A stretch of DNA of 64,000 nucleotides from the NCBI GenBank assembly GCA_003116995.1, contig BDSL01000034.1, forward strand, positions 372,001 through 436,000, read 5' to 3'. Each line of letters begins with the position of its first letter. The first letter of the stretch is position 1. The translations under genes were made by a program, and so were the position numbers. Shown in pieces: positions 1 through 7,813 of the stretch. Source of the DNA: Yamagishiella unicocca (lineage: Eukaryota; Chlorophyta; Chlorophyceae; Chlamydomonadales; Volvocaceae). Below the pieces are notes generated by a model. It did no database searches and was not told the origin of the DNA. It worked only from the letters and a program-made list of their open reading frames with translations.

Positions 1-290
1 GGGGCCTGGCAGCGCCTCCAGGGGGGCCCTGGCAGCGCCTCCAGGGGGGGCCTGGCAGCGCCTCCAGGGGGGCCCTGGCAGCGCCTCCAGGGGGGGCCTG
101 GCAGCGCCTCCAGGGGGGGCCTGGCAGCGCCTCCAGGGGGGGCCTGGCAGCGCCTCCAGGGGGGGCCTGGCAGCGCCTCCAGGGGGGGCCTGGCAGCGCC
201 TCCAGGGGGGGCCTGGCAGCGCCTCCAGGGGGGGCCTGGCAGCGCCTCCAGGGGGCGCCTGGCAGCGCCTCCAGGGGGGCTCTGGCAGCG
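1..290. repeat. 23-bp minisatellite, about 12 copies
   Basis: Tandem copies of a 23-bp G-rich unit (core CTGGCAGCGCCTCCAGGGG) fill the left edge; the core recurs every 23 bases from position 10 to about 286, with small changes in the G run. It probably lies in an intron of the plus-strand gene whose last exons follow at 543-936. The window cuts it, so the true copy number is unknown. Confidence 0.95.
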
Positions 291-542
291 TAACCGCGCG
301 TGATTGGCGCGCGAGGAAAAGGCAACCGGAGGGGATTTGGGTTCTGGGGTGTAATTTGCACGTGAGTCGGGGCACATTGCATACCGTTCGAAACGCGCCG
401 ATACGCTCCGGTACACTCCGATACACCAACCCCTGCTTGCATCTTCTCTCTTCAGCCGCCCGGTCCCGTCTAGAAACACACTACGACGTCCCCTCCCCCC
501 TCTCCCAACCCCCCTTGATGGACCCGTCCCCCGTCCCTGCAG

Positions 543-936
543 CTGCGAAAGGACGTAACCAACCCGGAGGCGGACACCTCGTCGCCGTACTACTACGAGA
601 GTGCGCAACAGGTAGGGCAGCAGCTCGGGGGGGGGGGGTACACACGCGACCGCATGAGCCTGTGGGGGGCCACCGGCCCCAAGTAGTGCCGCGCTCTTGT
701 CTGGGCTTGGAGCGAAAAGGGAAGGGGGTAAAGCTGGCGGTTGCCACGGCTTGAGCTCTCGTCTGTATTAGCTCGGGCGAGTCCGATGACCGGTCAGTCC
801 GCCCGCCGTGCCCCACGACCTCCTCCGCGCTCGCTTCCCTGCGCAGGTGGTGGAGGTCATGAGGGGCTTCCTGCAGGGCCACTGGGAGTCGCTGGGGACG
901 GACGTCTTCAAGGCCGACCTGATCAACGACGTGTAA
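543..936 (+). CDS. 3' end of an unidentified protein-coding gene (last two exons)
   Basis: Two exons can be joined. Exon 543-611 follows a pyrimidine-rich acceptor (ending CCCTGCAG) and ends at a GTAGGG donor. Exon 847-936 follows GCGCAG and ends in TAA. Both are in phase 0 and together give the last 52 residues, containing SPYYYESAQQ and then VVEVMRGFLQGHWESLG. The tail is soluble and mixed in charge, with no motif I recognise, so no function is assigned. The gene continues to the left beyond the window, through the minisatellite at 1-290. A TGTAA overlaps the stop codon. Confidence 0.6.
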
Positions 937-1479
937 TAACGCTTCCCACTACGCCACCGCAGCTCCCTACTAGCGACGGTGCAGCTCCCTACTAGCGACG
1001 GTGCAGCTGCGGTGGGGGCCGTTTGAGCCAATCCTCCCTGGCTGGTTAGTGCCGCTACTTGTTCTCGCTACGGGCCCTTGTTCTGGGATTCCGGTGGTTT
1101 GCCGCGTCACTTTCGTGTGGGATTTTCTTCGCCCTGCGGCCCTTTCAGTGTAAGGAGATGTGCCCGATGGTCTGCCTTGCGGTCTGGAGCCCTCTCTTAA
1201 CAGGGTTACGATACAGTTTGCCAATGTAGGTCAGTGAATTCATCAAGTCGCCAAATGGCGCGGAAATCGTCCTTAGCCCGCGGCAGCTGGTGCCGGTACG
1301 GCTGCCACCGCTGCCGCCGCAATGTCCCATGCCCGCAAGCAGCCCAGGAAGGCAGCTTCGATTATTAGCCCTCGGCACAACACCTATGAATGCGCTCTGC
1401 CCACGGCCCATCCACCTCAACAGACCCGTTGCCAGAACCGCCTCAGCCCCCTGCCCCCTCACGCCGCCGCCAGCACAGC

Positions 1480-1810
1480 CTACGCAACACACCCATCCAG
1501 CAGCTGCTGCAACTGCGTCAGCTCACATTGCTGCTGCTGCTGCTTGTTCCCGTCCAACCGCGAGCGTCCAAAGTCGAGCAACACGCAGCGGGCAGTCCTG
1601 CTCGCGCCGCTCGACACCTGCAGGATGTTGTGCAGCCCGATGTCGCCATGCAGGAAGCCGGGGCATGCCGCCTGGACCTCCTCCAGAGTGCTCATGGCCA
1701 CGGCGGCCACCGACGCCGGCACCTGCTGTCAGGATAGCGGCTCGCCATGGATCAGCCTGAGTCCGCGAGCCACAAGTCGTTGCTCTTGGGCAGTGGACAG
1801 GTCGCGGCGG
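1480..1810 (-). pseudogene. Protein-kinase-like C-lobe fragment
   Basis: On the minus strand one frame carries a catalytic-loop signature, GFLHGDIGLHN, followed 17 residues later by LLDFGRSRLD, which matches the HxD...N and DFG elements of the protein kinase / aminoglycoside-phosphotransferase fold. A run of five Gln and a stop codon (1480-1482) follow. Upstream the same frame reads STAQEQRLVARGLRLIHGEP but is broken by an in-frame TGA, which could be a mutation or the end of an unrecognised intron (CTGACAG lies there). No N-lobe with a Gly-rich loop or a lysine is visible. The fragment lies immediately downstream of a Gag-like reading frame in an inverted repeat, so it may belong to a mobile element or be a decayed gene. 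Confidence 0.45.
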
Positions 1811-1944
1811 CGAACATCTGAAAAGCCGTGCCTTCGCTGCCGCCTGCATCACCGGCACCTCCCCCGCCAGCGATCGCCTGGTGCACCGCCGCATACATGC
1901 GGTGCGTGGTAGTGTTGTTGCTGCCGGCCTGTTGCTGCATCGCC

Positions 1945-2720
1945 AGCTGATCGGCCTGCACCGCCGGCTGGTAACCGGCGGCGCGGCCTGAAAGCTCGGC
2001 GGCGCAGCCTGGAAGCCCGGCGTCGGGTACGGCTGTCCGTACACCTGCGCCTGTTGCTGCACCGGAGCCGTACATGGCGGCAGGGTCTGAATGTAAGGAG
2101 AGGGTAAATACGTCTGCGGCTGTCCATACTGCACCGGCGCGTAGTGTTGCGGCAGTGACTGCGGCTGCGGAGCGACCCAGTACTTAGGCGCCTCCTGCCG
2201 CTGCCAATCCAGCTGTTTGCTGGCTGAGAGATAACCGCTTGCGTCGGCGTACGAGAGACAGTACCTCTGGTACGGCTCCTTCAGGGCGTGATTGGGGCAG
2301 TTGCGGCCCTGGTAGCCGTCGTCCAGGCCGCAGCGCCAACATTCTGGGTCGCAGCTGCCTCAATCACGCCCTGAAGGAGCCGTACCAGAAGTACTGTCTC
2401 TCGTACGCCGACGCAAGCGGTTATCTCTCAGCCAGCAAACAGCTGGATTGGCAGCGGCAGGAGGCGCCTAAGTACTGGGTCGCTCCGCAGCCGCAGTCAC
2501 TGCCGCAACACTACGCGCCGGTGCAGTATGGACAGCCGCAGACGTATTTACCCTCTCCTTACATTCAGACCCCCGCCATGTACGGCTCCGGTGCAGCAAT
2601 AGGCGCAGGTGTACGGACCGCAGTACGGACAGCCGTACCCGACGCCGGGCTTCCAGGCTGCGCCGCCGAGCTTTCAGGCCGCGCCGCCGGTTACCAGCCG
2701 GCGGTGCAGGCCGATCAGCT
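1945..2720. repeat. Large inverted repeat (arms 1945-2305 and 2350-2720)
   Basis: The arms are near-identical in opposite orientation and separated by about 44 bp. The inner edges match around CGTGATTGGGGCAG / CTGCCTCAATCACG and the outer edges at AGCTGATCGG / CCGATCAGCT. The right arm carries a 12-bp duplication (ACGGACCGCAGT) and a few substitutions. Both arms encode the same Pro/Gln/Tyr-rich protein sequence, so a coding region was duplicated head to head. Confidence 0.9.
2024..2350 (-). pseudogene. Gag-like zinc-knuckle protein fragment (left arm)
   Basis: Reading leftward from about 2350 the minus strand encodes ECWRCGLDDGYQGRNCPNHA, then HALKEPYQRYCLSYADASG, then a Pro/Gln/Tyr-rich stretch (APVQYGQPQTYLPSPYIQT). 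The spacing C-x2-C-x10-C resembles a retroviral-type zinc knuckle lacking the standard histidine spacing. Together with the low-complexity tail this suggests a Gag/nucleocapsid-like protein of a retroelement. No reverse transcriptase or integrase is visible nearby. No start codon can be fixed, and the frame continues toward the kinase-like fragment. The retroelement assignment is an inference. Confidence 0.4.
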
Positions 2721-2793
2721 CATAACCTGTTGTGACTCTTTGAGCGGTCCAGCGAGAACCGGACGGAATCTGGACTCACTCGACTCTGGGTAA
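2350..2793 (+). pseudogene. Gag-like fragment (right arm, mirror copy)
   Basis: The right arm of the inverted repeat encodes the same sequence as the left arm (NHALKEPYQKYCLSYADASG, then the PQ-rich stretch), but it starts after the cysteine knuckle, so only one arm side keeps the C-x2-C motif. Beyond 2720 the frame runs into unrelated sequence and stops at 2793. It looks like a partial inverted duplicate with no start of its own. Confidence 0.4.
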
Positions 2794-2799
2794 CTTGCT

Positions 2800-3860
2800 T
2801 CTGACTCCCCTTTGTTGACACACGACTAATTTATGCTTAACTAGGAAGAGCAGCGCCGCGAGCCTATAGGGCCAACAGCACTGTCGTACACGCCAGCACT
2901 TAGCGTGTGGTGGCAGACCGCACCCCAACACATCGCAACAAAGGTACCCTCGAAACGCGGAAATCCGTATCTCCCCGAACCGCAACGAGTCTCAATACGG
3001 CACCCGCAGCAGCGGCTCACACGGGCTCACAGGAGTGTCGAGAGGCTGAGGCAGCGGCGGTGGAGCCGGTGGCGACGGAGCAGGCCGCGGCGGCGGGGGC
3101 GCCGGCGGTGGTGCAGCGGAGTAAGGATGGGTGGAGAAGACGGTGGCAGCGGCGGCGGGGGAGGCGGAGGCGGTGGTGGAGGAGGAGGAGCAAGCCGCGG
3201 CGGGGGCAACGGCGGTTGCGGAGGCGGTGTAGGATGAGGTGGCGGAGACGGGGGCGACAGCTGCGGTGGGGCAGGCGGAGGCGGCGGAGCAGGGCGGCGG
3301 TGGCGGAGGCTCCAGTCGCTGCGGATACTCAAGAAGTCGTGCAGGGCGGTGGTCTCCAAGGAGGCGGAGCTGCGACCGCTCAGGCAATGCGCCAGGACGT
3401 TCACGCCCATGGCGGCGTCCGCGGCGGGGCGCGCGTCGAGGGTGTATCCAGCTGCGGCGATGGCGGCGGTGGCCACCGCGCGCGCTGGCATCGACAAGGC
3501 AGGCGGCCAGTGCTGCGGCGGGCTGGCGCCGCGGGTGAGGCTCATGGAGCTGAGGGCTGCAACTCGTCCAACCCTCTGCGGGTCGTCGGTCGATCCGGCA
3601 TTTGTGACCCCGCATTGCCAGCGCCCGCGACCGCACTAGTCATTGCAACTGTCGCGAGGGATTCTGCGACGCAAGATTTTTGCAACGCCCCAGGTTTCGT
3701 CGCAGAACAAGAGTTCATGGCCTTGTCGCGACAAATGCTTGACCAGTGTAGTGTCCCTGCTCTCCACAAGGGTAGGAACCTCGCGCCGCGGCTGCACGTC
3801 CCCTGGTGGCGACGCGCTGGATGCACCACCACGATTACTAGCGCTGAATGAGTTCAATGA
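2800..3860. other. Low-complexity GGN/CCN-rich stretch, no supported gene
   Basis: Position 3040-3330 is dominated by GGCGG/GGTGG triplets, which make long open frames in several phases. The minus frame 3027-3545 contains a plausible globular start (residues like VNVLAHCLSGRSSASLETTALHDFLSIRSDW split over 3330-3460) followed by a polyproline run, so a Pro-rich protein fragment on the minus strand is possible. No splice-consistent model was found. Confidence 0.4.
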
Positions 3861-4111
3861 CTTATTACTTATACACGTACATTTGCTAAATGTACAACGC
3901 CGCATGCCGTTCACCTTTTGCGCAAGTTGTAGGGACATGGTCGCGGGAATATTCAGCGAGCGCAAAACTGAAGTGAATTTAAACTTAGGTCATTATGTCG
4001 CCTGCAGGAACTGAGTGGAGGCGAGTACCTCGTGCCTATGAAAATTAATCAATTATAAAAGTTACCCTTTTCGTACATATGAAAATTCCCCCTTCCGTAC
4101 GCCTAAGCTAT

Positions 4112-4458
4112 GAAAAGAGATGGGACTGAGTATGAAATAGACGACTTTCCCATAACAAAGTTAGTATGTAGTATCAACCTATACTGATCGTAGCGACTGA
4201 AGATGACCTTGACGACTTTTGTCCGGCGAGGGCCCAATCCTGCCCTGGTCGCGGGCGTGTGGTACCTGCTACCATAACCACGGTTGATGCTATGTGGGCT
4301 GACGAAGTAGGGGAAATTGCTGACGTTGTCGCGGCAATAGGAAAAGTCGAAGCCCAGATCTCTGTTGTTCAAAAACAGCTCGAGGATGCCGAGGATGTCT
4401 CCGAGGGTGACAAGCAGTATCTGCGGAAGAAGGAGGAACAGCTGCGGAAGGAGAAGGA
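4112..4458 (+). pseudogene. Start-less copy of the Crinkler-like header exon
   Basis: This segment is a second copy of the first exon and 5' flank of the minus-strand gene at 7814-11797. The shared flank begins AAAAGAGATGGGACTGAG, and the 60 bases before the start (TTTTGTCCGGCGAGGGCCC and on) are almost identical. The coding part reads ADEVGEIADVVAAIGKVEAQ, then EGDKQYLRKKEEQLRKEKEQ, a charged coiled coil. The initiator ATG of the intact gene is ATA here (about 4274), and the next ATG is at 4292. The frame then runs into a palindrome and never reaches an NTPase domain. It is a truncated pseudogene copy, or could encode a short coiled-coil peptide if the 4292 ATG is used. Confidence 0.75.
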
Positions 4459-4528
4459 GCAGATGTTCCTTCTCCTTCCGCAGCTGTTCCTCCTTCTTCC
4501 GCAGATACTGCTTGTCACCCTCGGAGAC
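4397..4528. repeat. Perfect 62-bp palindrome (8-bp loop)
   Basis: Arm 4397-4458 is the exact reverse complement of arm 4467-4528; the loop is GCAGATGT. The arms encode the EGDKQYLRKKEEQLRKEK part of the Crinkler-like header. Beyond the right arm (4529-4606) the opposite-strand LRKKEEQ-type repeats continue, so the structure is a head-to-head inverted duplication with unequal arms rather than an isolated hairpin. Confidence 0.97.
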
Positions 4529-4611
4529 AACCCCAGCTGTTCCTCCTCCTCCCGCAGCTGTTCCTTCTCCTTCCGCAGCTGTTCCTCCTTCTTCCGCAGC
4601 TGTTCCTAACA

Positions 4612-4625
4612 CCCTAAAACCCTAA
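4612..4625 (-). repeat. Short interstitial telomere-like repeat
   Basis: CCCTAAAACCCTAA, about 1.7 units of the complement of TTTTAGGG, lies immediately right of the inverted Crinkler-header duplication. TTTTAGGG is the telomere unit of Chlamydomonas-type algae. The array is too short to be a functional telomere and may be a remnant of end-healing or chance. Confidence 0.6.
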
Positions 4626-6422
4626 GGTCGAGTGCCTTGCCTGCCTGTTCGTACCTAGTGCCCAGCTCCTTTGCGTGTCGCATTAGTGTGCTGCGAGTCG
4701 CTCTCCCTTTGCCACTATACCCTGTGTGCGGCCTTAACCTCAAGCAGCTCCCGGGCTCTTGATAGGCACTTTACATACACGCCTCAATCTCAAGAGAAAA
4801 GCGATAGCCCTCCTGGCCCAGCTCACTTGAGAAGCGCTGCCTTTCCTTTTCCTTCCCGTGGCGTGGCGCGGACTGTGTTAAAGAGGAAGCTAACGCGCGA
4901 ACGGAGGGGGTACACGAGGCGGGTCTTGCTTGGACAGCGCATACGGGCCATCCGTGATTCTGTGTGTGCAGCGCCCACACCAATGTTCGCTTTTTCTCGG
5001 GCCTCCTGGTTTGCATGGTGATATGGCGCTTGTCAATGTACACACATCCTCACTTATTGAAAATCCTTGTGAGATCCTTGTGAGCTTCTGTGAGATCTGG
5101 ATTGCTCCTCATGTCGTCAACAGGTGCAACGTGCCGTGGTACACGAGTTAGTGGGTGAATGTGCTGATGGGGGCTGGGAGGGGCCTGGGCTGGGAGGGCG
5201 GGGTTGAGGGCTCTGCGGGGCTGAGGGAGGAATCGAGAGAAGCCCACGGCCAGTCAGGTCTTCCATACGGTGGTTACAGTAGTGGGGTTTGCTGCAGTTG
5301 TGTCAGTCCCAGCAGTGCTTATATCCATCTCAATCGGGCCAGTGCAGCACAGTTGTGGTCAGACGGCTGAGTGGCGCCCTTGAAGTTGAGGGAGGGAGGT
5401 GTCAAGAGAGGCCGGGGAGGGAGGCCATATTGAAAGCCGGCCAGTCAGGCCCCAATCATGGGACCACCAGAGGCTCCAGGGGCCACCTGGGTCCGTGAAA
5501 GGTTGTGCAGCCGTGCCAGTCCCAGCAGGGCTTGCAGCCAACGGAGTATGGCCCAGTGGGCTTCAGTGGGCCCACGCCCCCCCCCACGCCAGCATGAACA
5601 CCCCACACGCCCCTCAAGTGCAGGCACACAAGCAAAACCCACGGAGCTTGGCGTACTCGACATGTCTTTGATCGTCAGCGGTACTCGGCACCGTACTACT
5701 GTCCCTGCACCCTACAAGCAGGTCGATTTCATTCAGCGCAAGATTCAGGGGGTTTAACCACATGTTGCTGACCACCAGGGTTTCAATCATCCACCGCAGT
5801 TTTGACGGGCACACCGATGTACTCCGCCGCTGAGAACCGGGAGGAAGGGAGTCTGCACAGGGACGAATCGCTCAAGACACAAAAACAAAACTTGTGGAGT
5901 GGGCCCACCTGATGATGAAGCTGAACCGCACATTACACCTACCGGCACAACAAATACATGCATGCCATCCATAAACATCAGCAGCATGAGCGCACAGGCT
6001 ATGCGCCCAACGAAGCAATACACAGGGTTGTACAGTGACATGTTGGTACACAGGGTTCTGCGACCCCTGTCCTCACTCGCCCGGCAGATCTCTTACGTTC
6101 GTAGTACATCGTGCGCGTACAAGGACTACCTGCTTCATTCCTGCTGCAGGAATAAAGTAGCTACAAGGACGACCTGCTTCATTCCTGCAGCATTGCAGGA
6201 ATGAAGCAGGTCGTCCTTGTACGCGCACGATGTACTACTACACCTGCGATGTGCCTGCTACTACGCGGCTACACCTGCTGCAATACCCCTCCTGATACCA
6301 GCGCCCACGTGCTCACGATCACACGGTGACCTGCAGCGCCGCAGCCCTCGAGGTCTGAGATCCTGACCCTCAGAATCTCAGACGCTGAAACGCAGACACA
6401 CCAGAACCGCGTACAGCGTGTC
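4626..6422. other. Gene-poor stretch with a degenerate direct repeat
   Basis: No splice-consistent gene is visible. Two diverged copies of a segment lie at about 5215-5350 and 5395-5540; both contain GGCCAGTCAGG and, further on, CAGTCCCAGCAG. The base composition is less GC-rich than in the gene regions. The hairpin at 6101-6238 is listed separately. Confidence 0.5.
6101..6238. repeat. Nested inverted repeat
   Basis: The outer arms 6101-6125 and 6214-6238 are exact reverse complements (GTAGTACATCGTGCGCGTAC...). Inside, 6163-6189 and 6194-6220 form a second hairpin (ACAAGGACGACCTGCTTCAT...), and a related half-copy of that arm lies at 6119-6152. It resembles a small fold-back or MITE-like element. 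No target-site duplication was identified. Confidence 0.85.
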
Positions 6423-7670
6423 CTACGCCGACCGCCCGCAAGGCACGGGCGTGCAGCTGCTGTGCACTGTGAGACGTCCAGTCAGCAACCTTCGGAGCCA
6501 GAGCCGACTCCACTCCCGGCAGCCAGCAGACACATCAGCTGCGCACGGCGCGTAGCGGACAGCGGCGGCCGGCGGGGCGCCTTCATCAGGGTAGCCGCAG
6601 CCCCACTGCTGCTGATGGTGCAAAGAGCGAGCGCTGCACGCGCAGGCGAGAGTGGCTGCCCGCGGCCCTCGCTGGCCCCACAACCCGTGCCTGCCTGTGG
6701 CGTAAACCAGCGGCGTGCACTGACCACACCCTGCCGCTGGGCCCGGGCGCCCAGGTGCGCACTTGTCAGCCACCGCCCTTGTTGCCGCGCCCTCCGTCAC
6801 TGCTGCTGCCGCGCCCGCCGCCACGGCTGCTGCCGTCGCCGCCGTCATCACCAGCCGCACGCTGCCATGCGACCACACTCGCGGCCTAAACGCCTCCAGG
6901 TCCAGATACTGCTGCGACAGGCGCCACACGATGGACTGTGCCCATAGCTTTGCCACGCCACCACAGCTTAGCGTCGGCCGCACCTGCGCCTCAGCCTCAA
7001 CAAACAAGGGCAGCGAATGCCGCGCGACGCTTGGCAGACCGTGCAGAAGGCGCGGCAACGCCACCGCCGCCGTCACCAGCGAGCCTGCGGTCAGGAGCCG
7101 CCGCTGCGCGCACAGCCCCGGCGCGAACAGGAAGCTCGACGGCACGGCTGCGAGGACAGCGCCTCCGCCACCACGGCTGCTGCCGTCAGTGCCGCCGCTG
7201 CTGCCGCCGCTGCTGCTGCCACCGCTGCTGCTGCTGCCACCGCTGCTGCTGCCGCCAGTGCCGCTGCTACTGCCGCCGCTGCTGCTGCCGCCAGTGCCGC
7301 TGCTGCTGCCGCCGCTGCTGCCGTCAGTGCCGCTGTTGCTGCCGCCGCCTGATAGCTGTGCCTCAAACTCCGCAGCGGCTTTTTCCACGGTGTGGCGTGA
7401 CAGCACGCGCAGCGCCCCCACCATGACGTCGTTGAAGACACAAGGGGACTGTCCCAGCACGCGGGGCAGCGCCTCGATCACGTTCACGTCCACCTCGACG
7501 CCGTACGCCGGATGCCACGGCTTCGTATGGGCCAGCATGTTCCGGCTCAGCCTGCACGTGCGGACACCAGGCAGCAGTGCACGGATCCGGGGCAGACGGC
7601 CATGCGTCTCAGGCTTGGCGGTTACATGAGCGCCGAGGTGAAGATAAGGGAAGCGAGACAGAGGCTGCAT
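6423..7670 (-). CDS. Hypothetical protein with a Gly/Ser-repeat linker
   Basis: A single 415-codon open frame starts at ATG 7670 and ends at 6423. Residues about 40-105 look like real protein sequence (AHTKPWHPAYGVEVDVNVIE, then QSPCVFNDVMVGALRVLSRH). A Gly/Ser-rich repeat at about 106-170, encoded by GCTGCTGCC-type repeats at 7180-7350, follows. A second conserved-looking block reads KLWAQSIVWRLSQQYLDLEA. The last 110 residues look like untranslated or intronic sequence read through. The start lies 143 bp downstream of the stop of the Crinkler-like gene on the same strand. I do not recognise the family; unrecognised introns are likely, so the boundaries are uncertain. Confidence 0.4.
   Translation of the reverse strand: MQPLSRFPYLHLGAHVTAKPETHGRLPRIRALLPGVRTCRLSRNMLAHTKPWHPAYGVEVDVNVIEALPRVLGQSPCVFNDVMVGALRVLSRHTVEKAAAEFEAQLSGGGSNSGTDGSSGGSSSGTGGSSSGGSSSGTGGSSSGGSSSSGGSSSGGSSGGTDGSSRGGGGAVLAAVPSSFLFAPGLCAQRRLLTAGSLVTAAVALPRLLHGLPSVARHSLPLFVEAEAQVRPTLSCGGVAKLWAQSIVWRLSQQYLDLEAFRPRVWSHGSVRLVMTAATAAAVAAGAAAAVTEGAATRAVADKCAPGRPGPAAGCGQCTPLVYATGRHGLWGQRGPRAATLACACSARSLHHQQQWGCGYPDEGAPPAAAVRYAPCAADVSAGCREWSRLWLRRLLTGRLTVHSSCTPVPCGRSA
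7622..7626 (-). promoter_or_regulatory. Candidate polyadenylation signal TGTAA of the Crinkler-like gene
   Basis: TGTAA on the minus strand lies about 190 bases past the stop codon. TGTAA is the standard polyadenylation signal of Chlamydomonas-type algae. It also falls inside the start of the next minus-strand ORF, which weakens either that ORF's start or this site. Confidence 0.35.
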
Positions 7671-7813
7671 GAATACCCTCGCACTCTGGGCCCACCGCTG
7701 ATTGCGAAGCTAATGCCTTGGCCCGCACATGGTATCCGGCGCACTGCAACAACCAGGCCGCGTATGCGAGGCAGCAAGTAGCAGCAGGAACGGCAGCAGG
7801 GCAGCCAGCCGAC

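Noticed and set aside
1700..1745. Selenocysteine reading of the in-frame TGA in the kinase-like fragment
   Set aside because: There is no reason to expect Sec in a kinase, no SECIS-like hairpin was identified, and a decayed gene or an intron end explains the stop more simply.
3027..3545. Proline-rich protein gene on the minus strand
   Set aside because: Polyproline arises from a CCN/GGN repeat. The short non-repetitive part is not enough to support a gene without splice or homology evidence.
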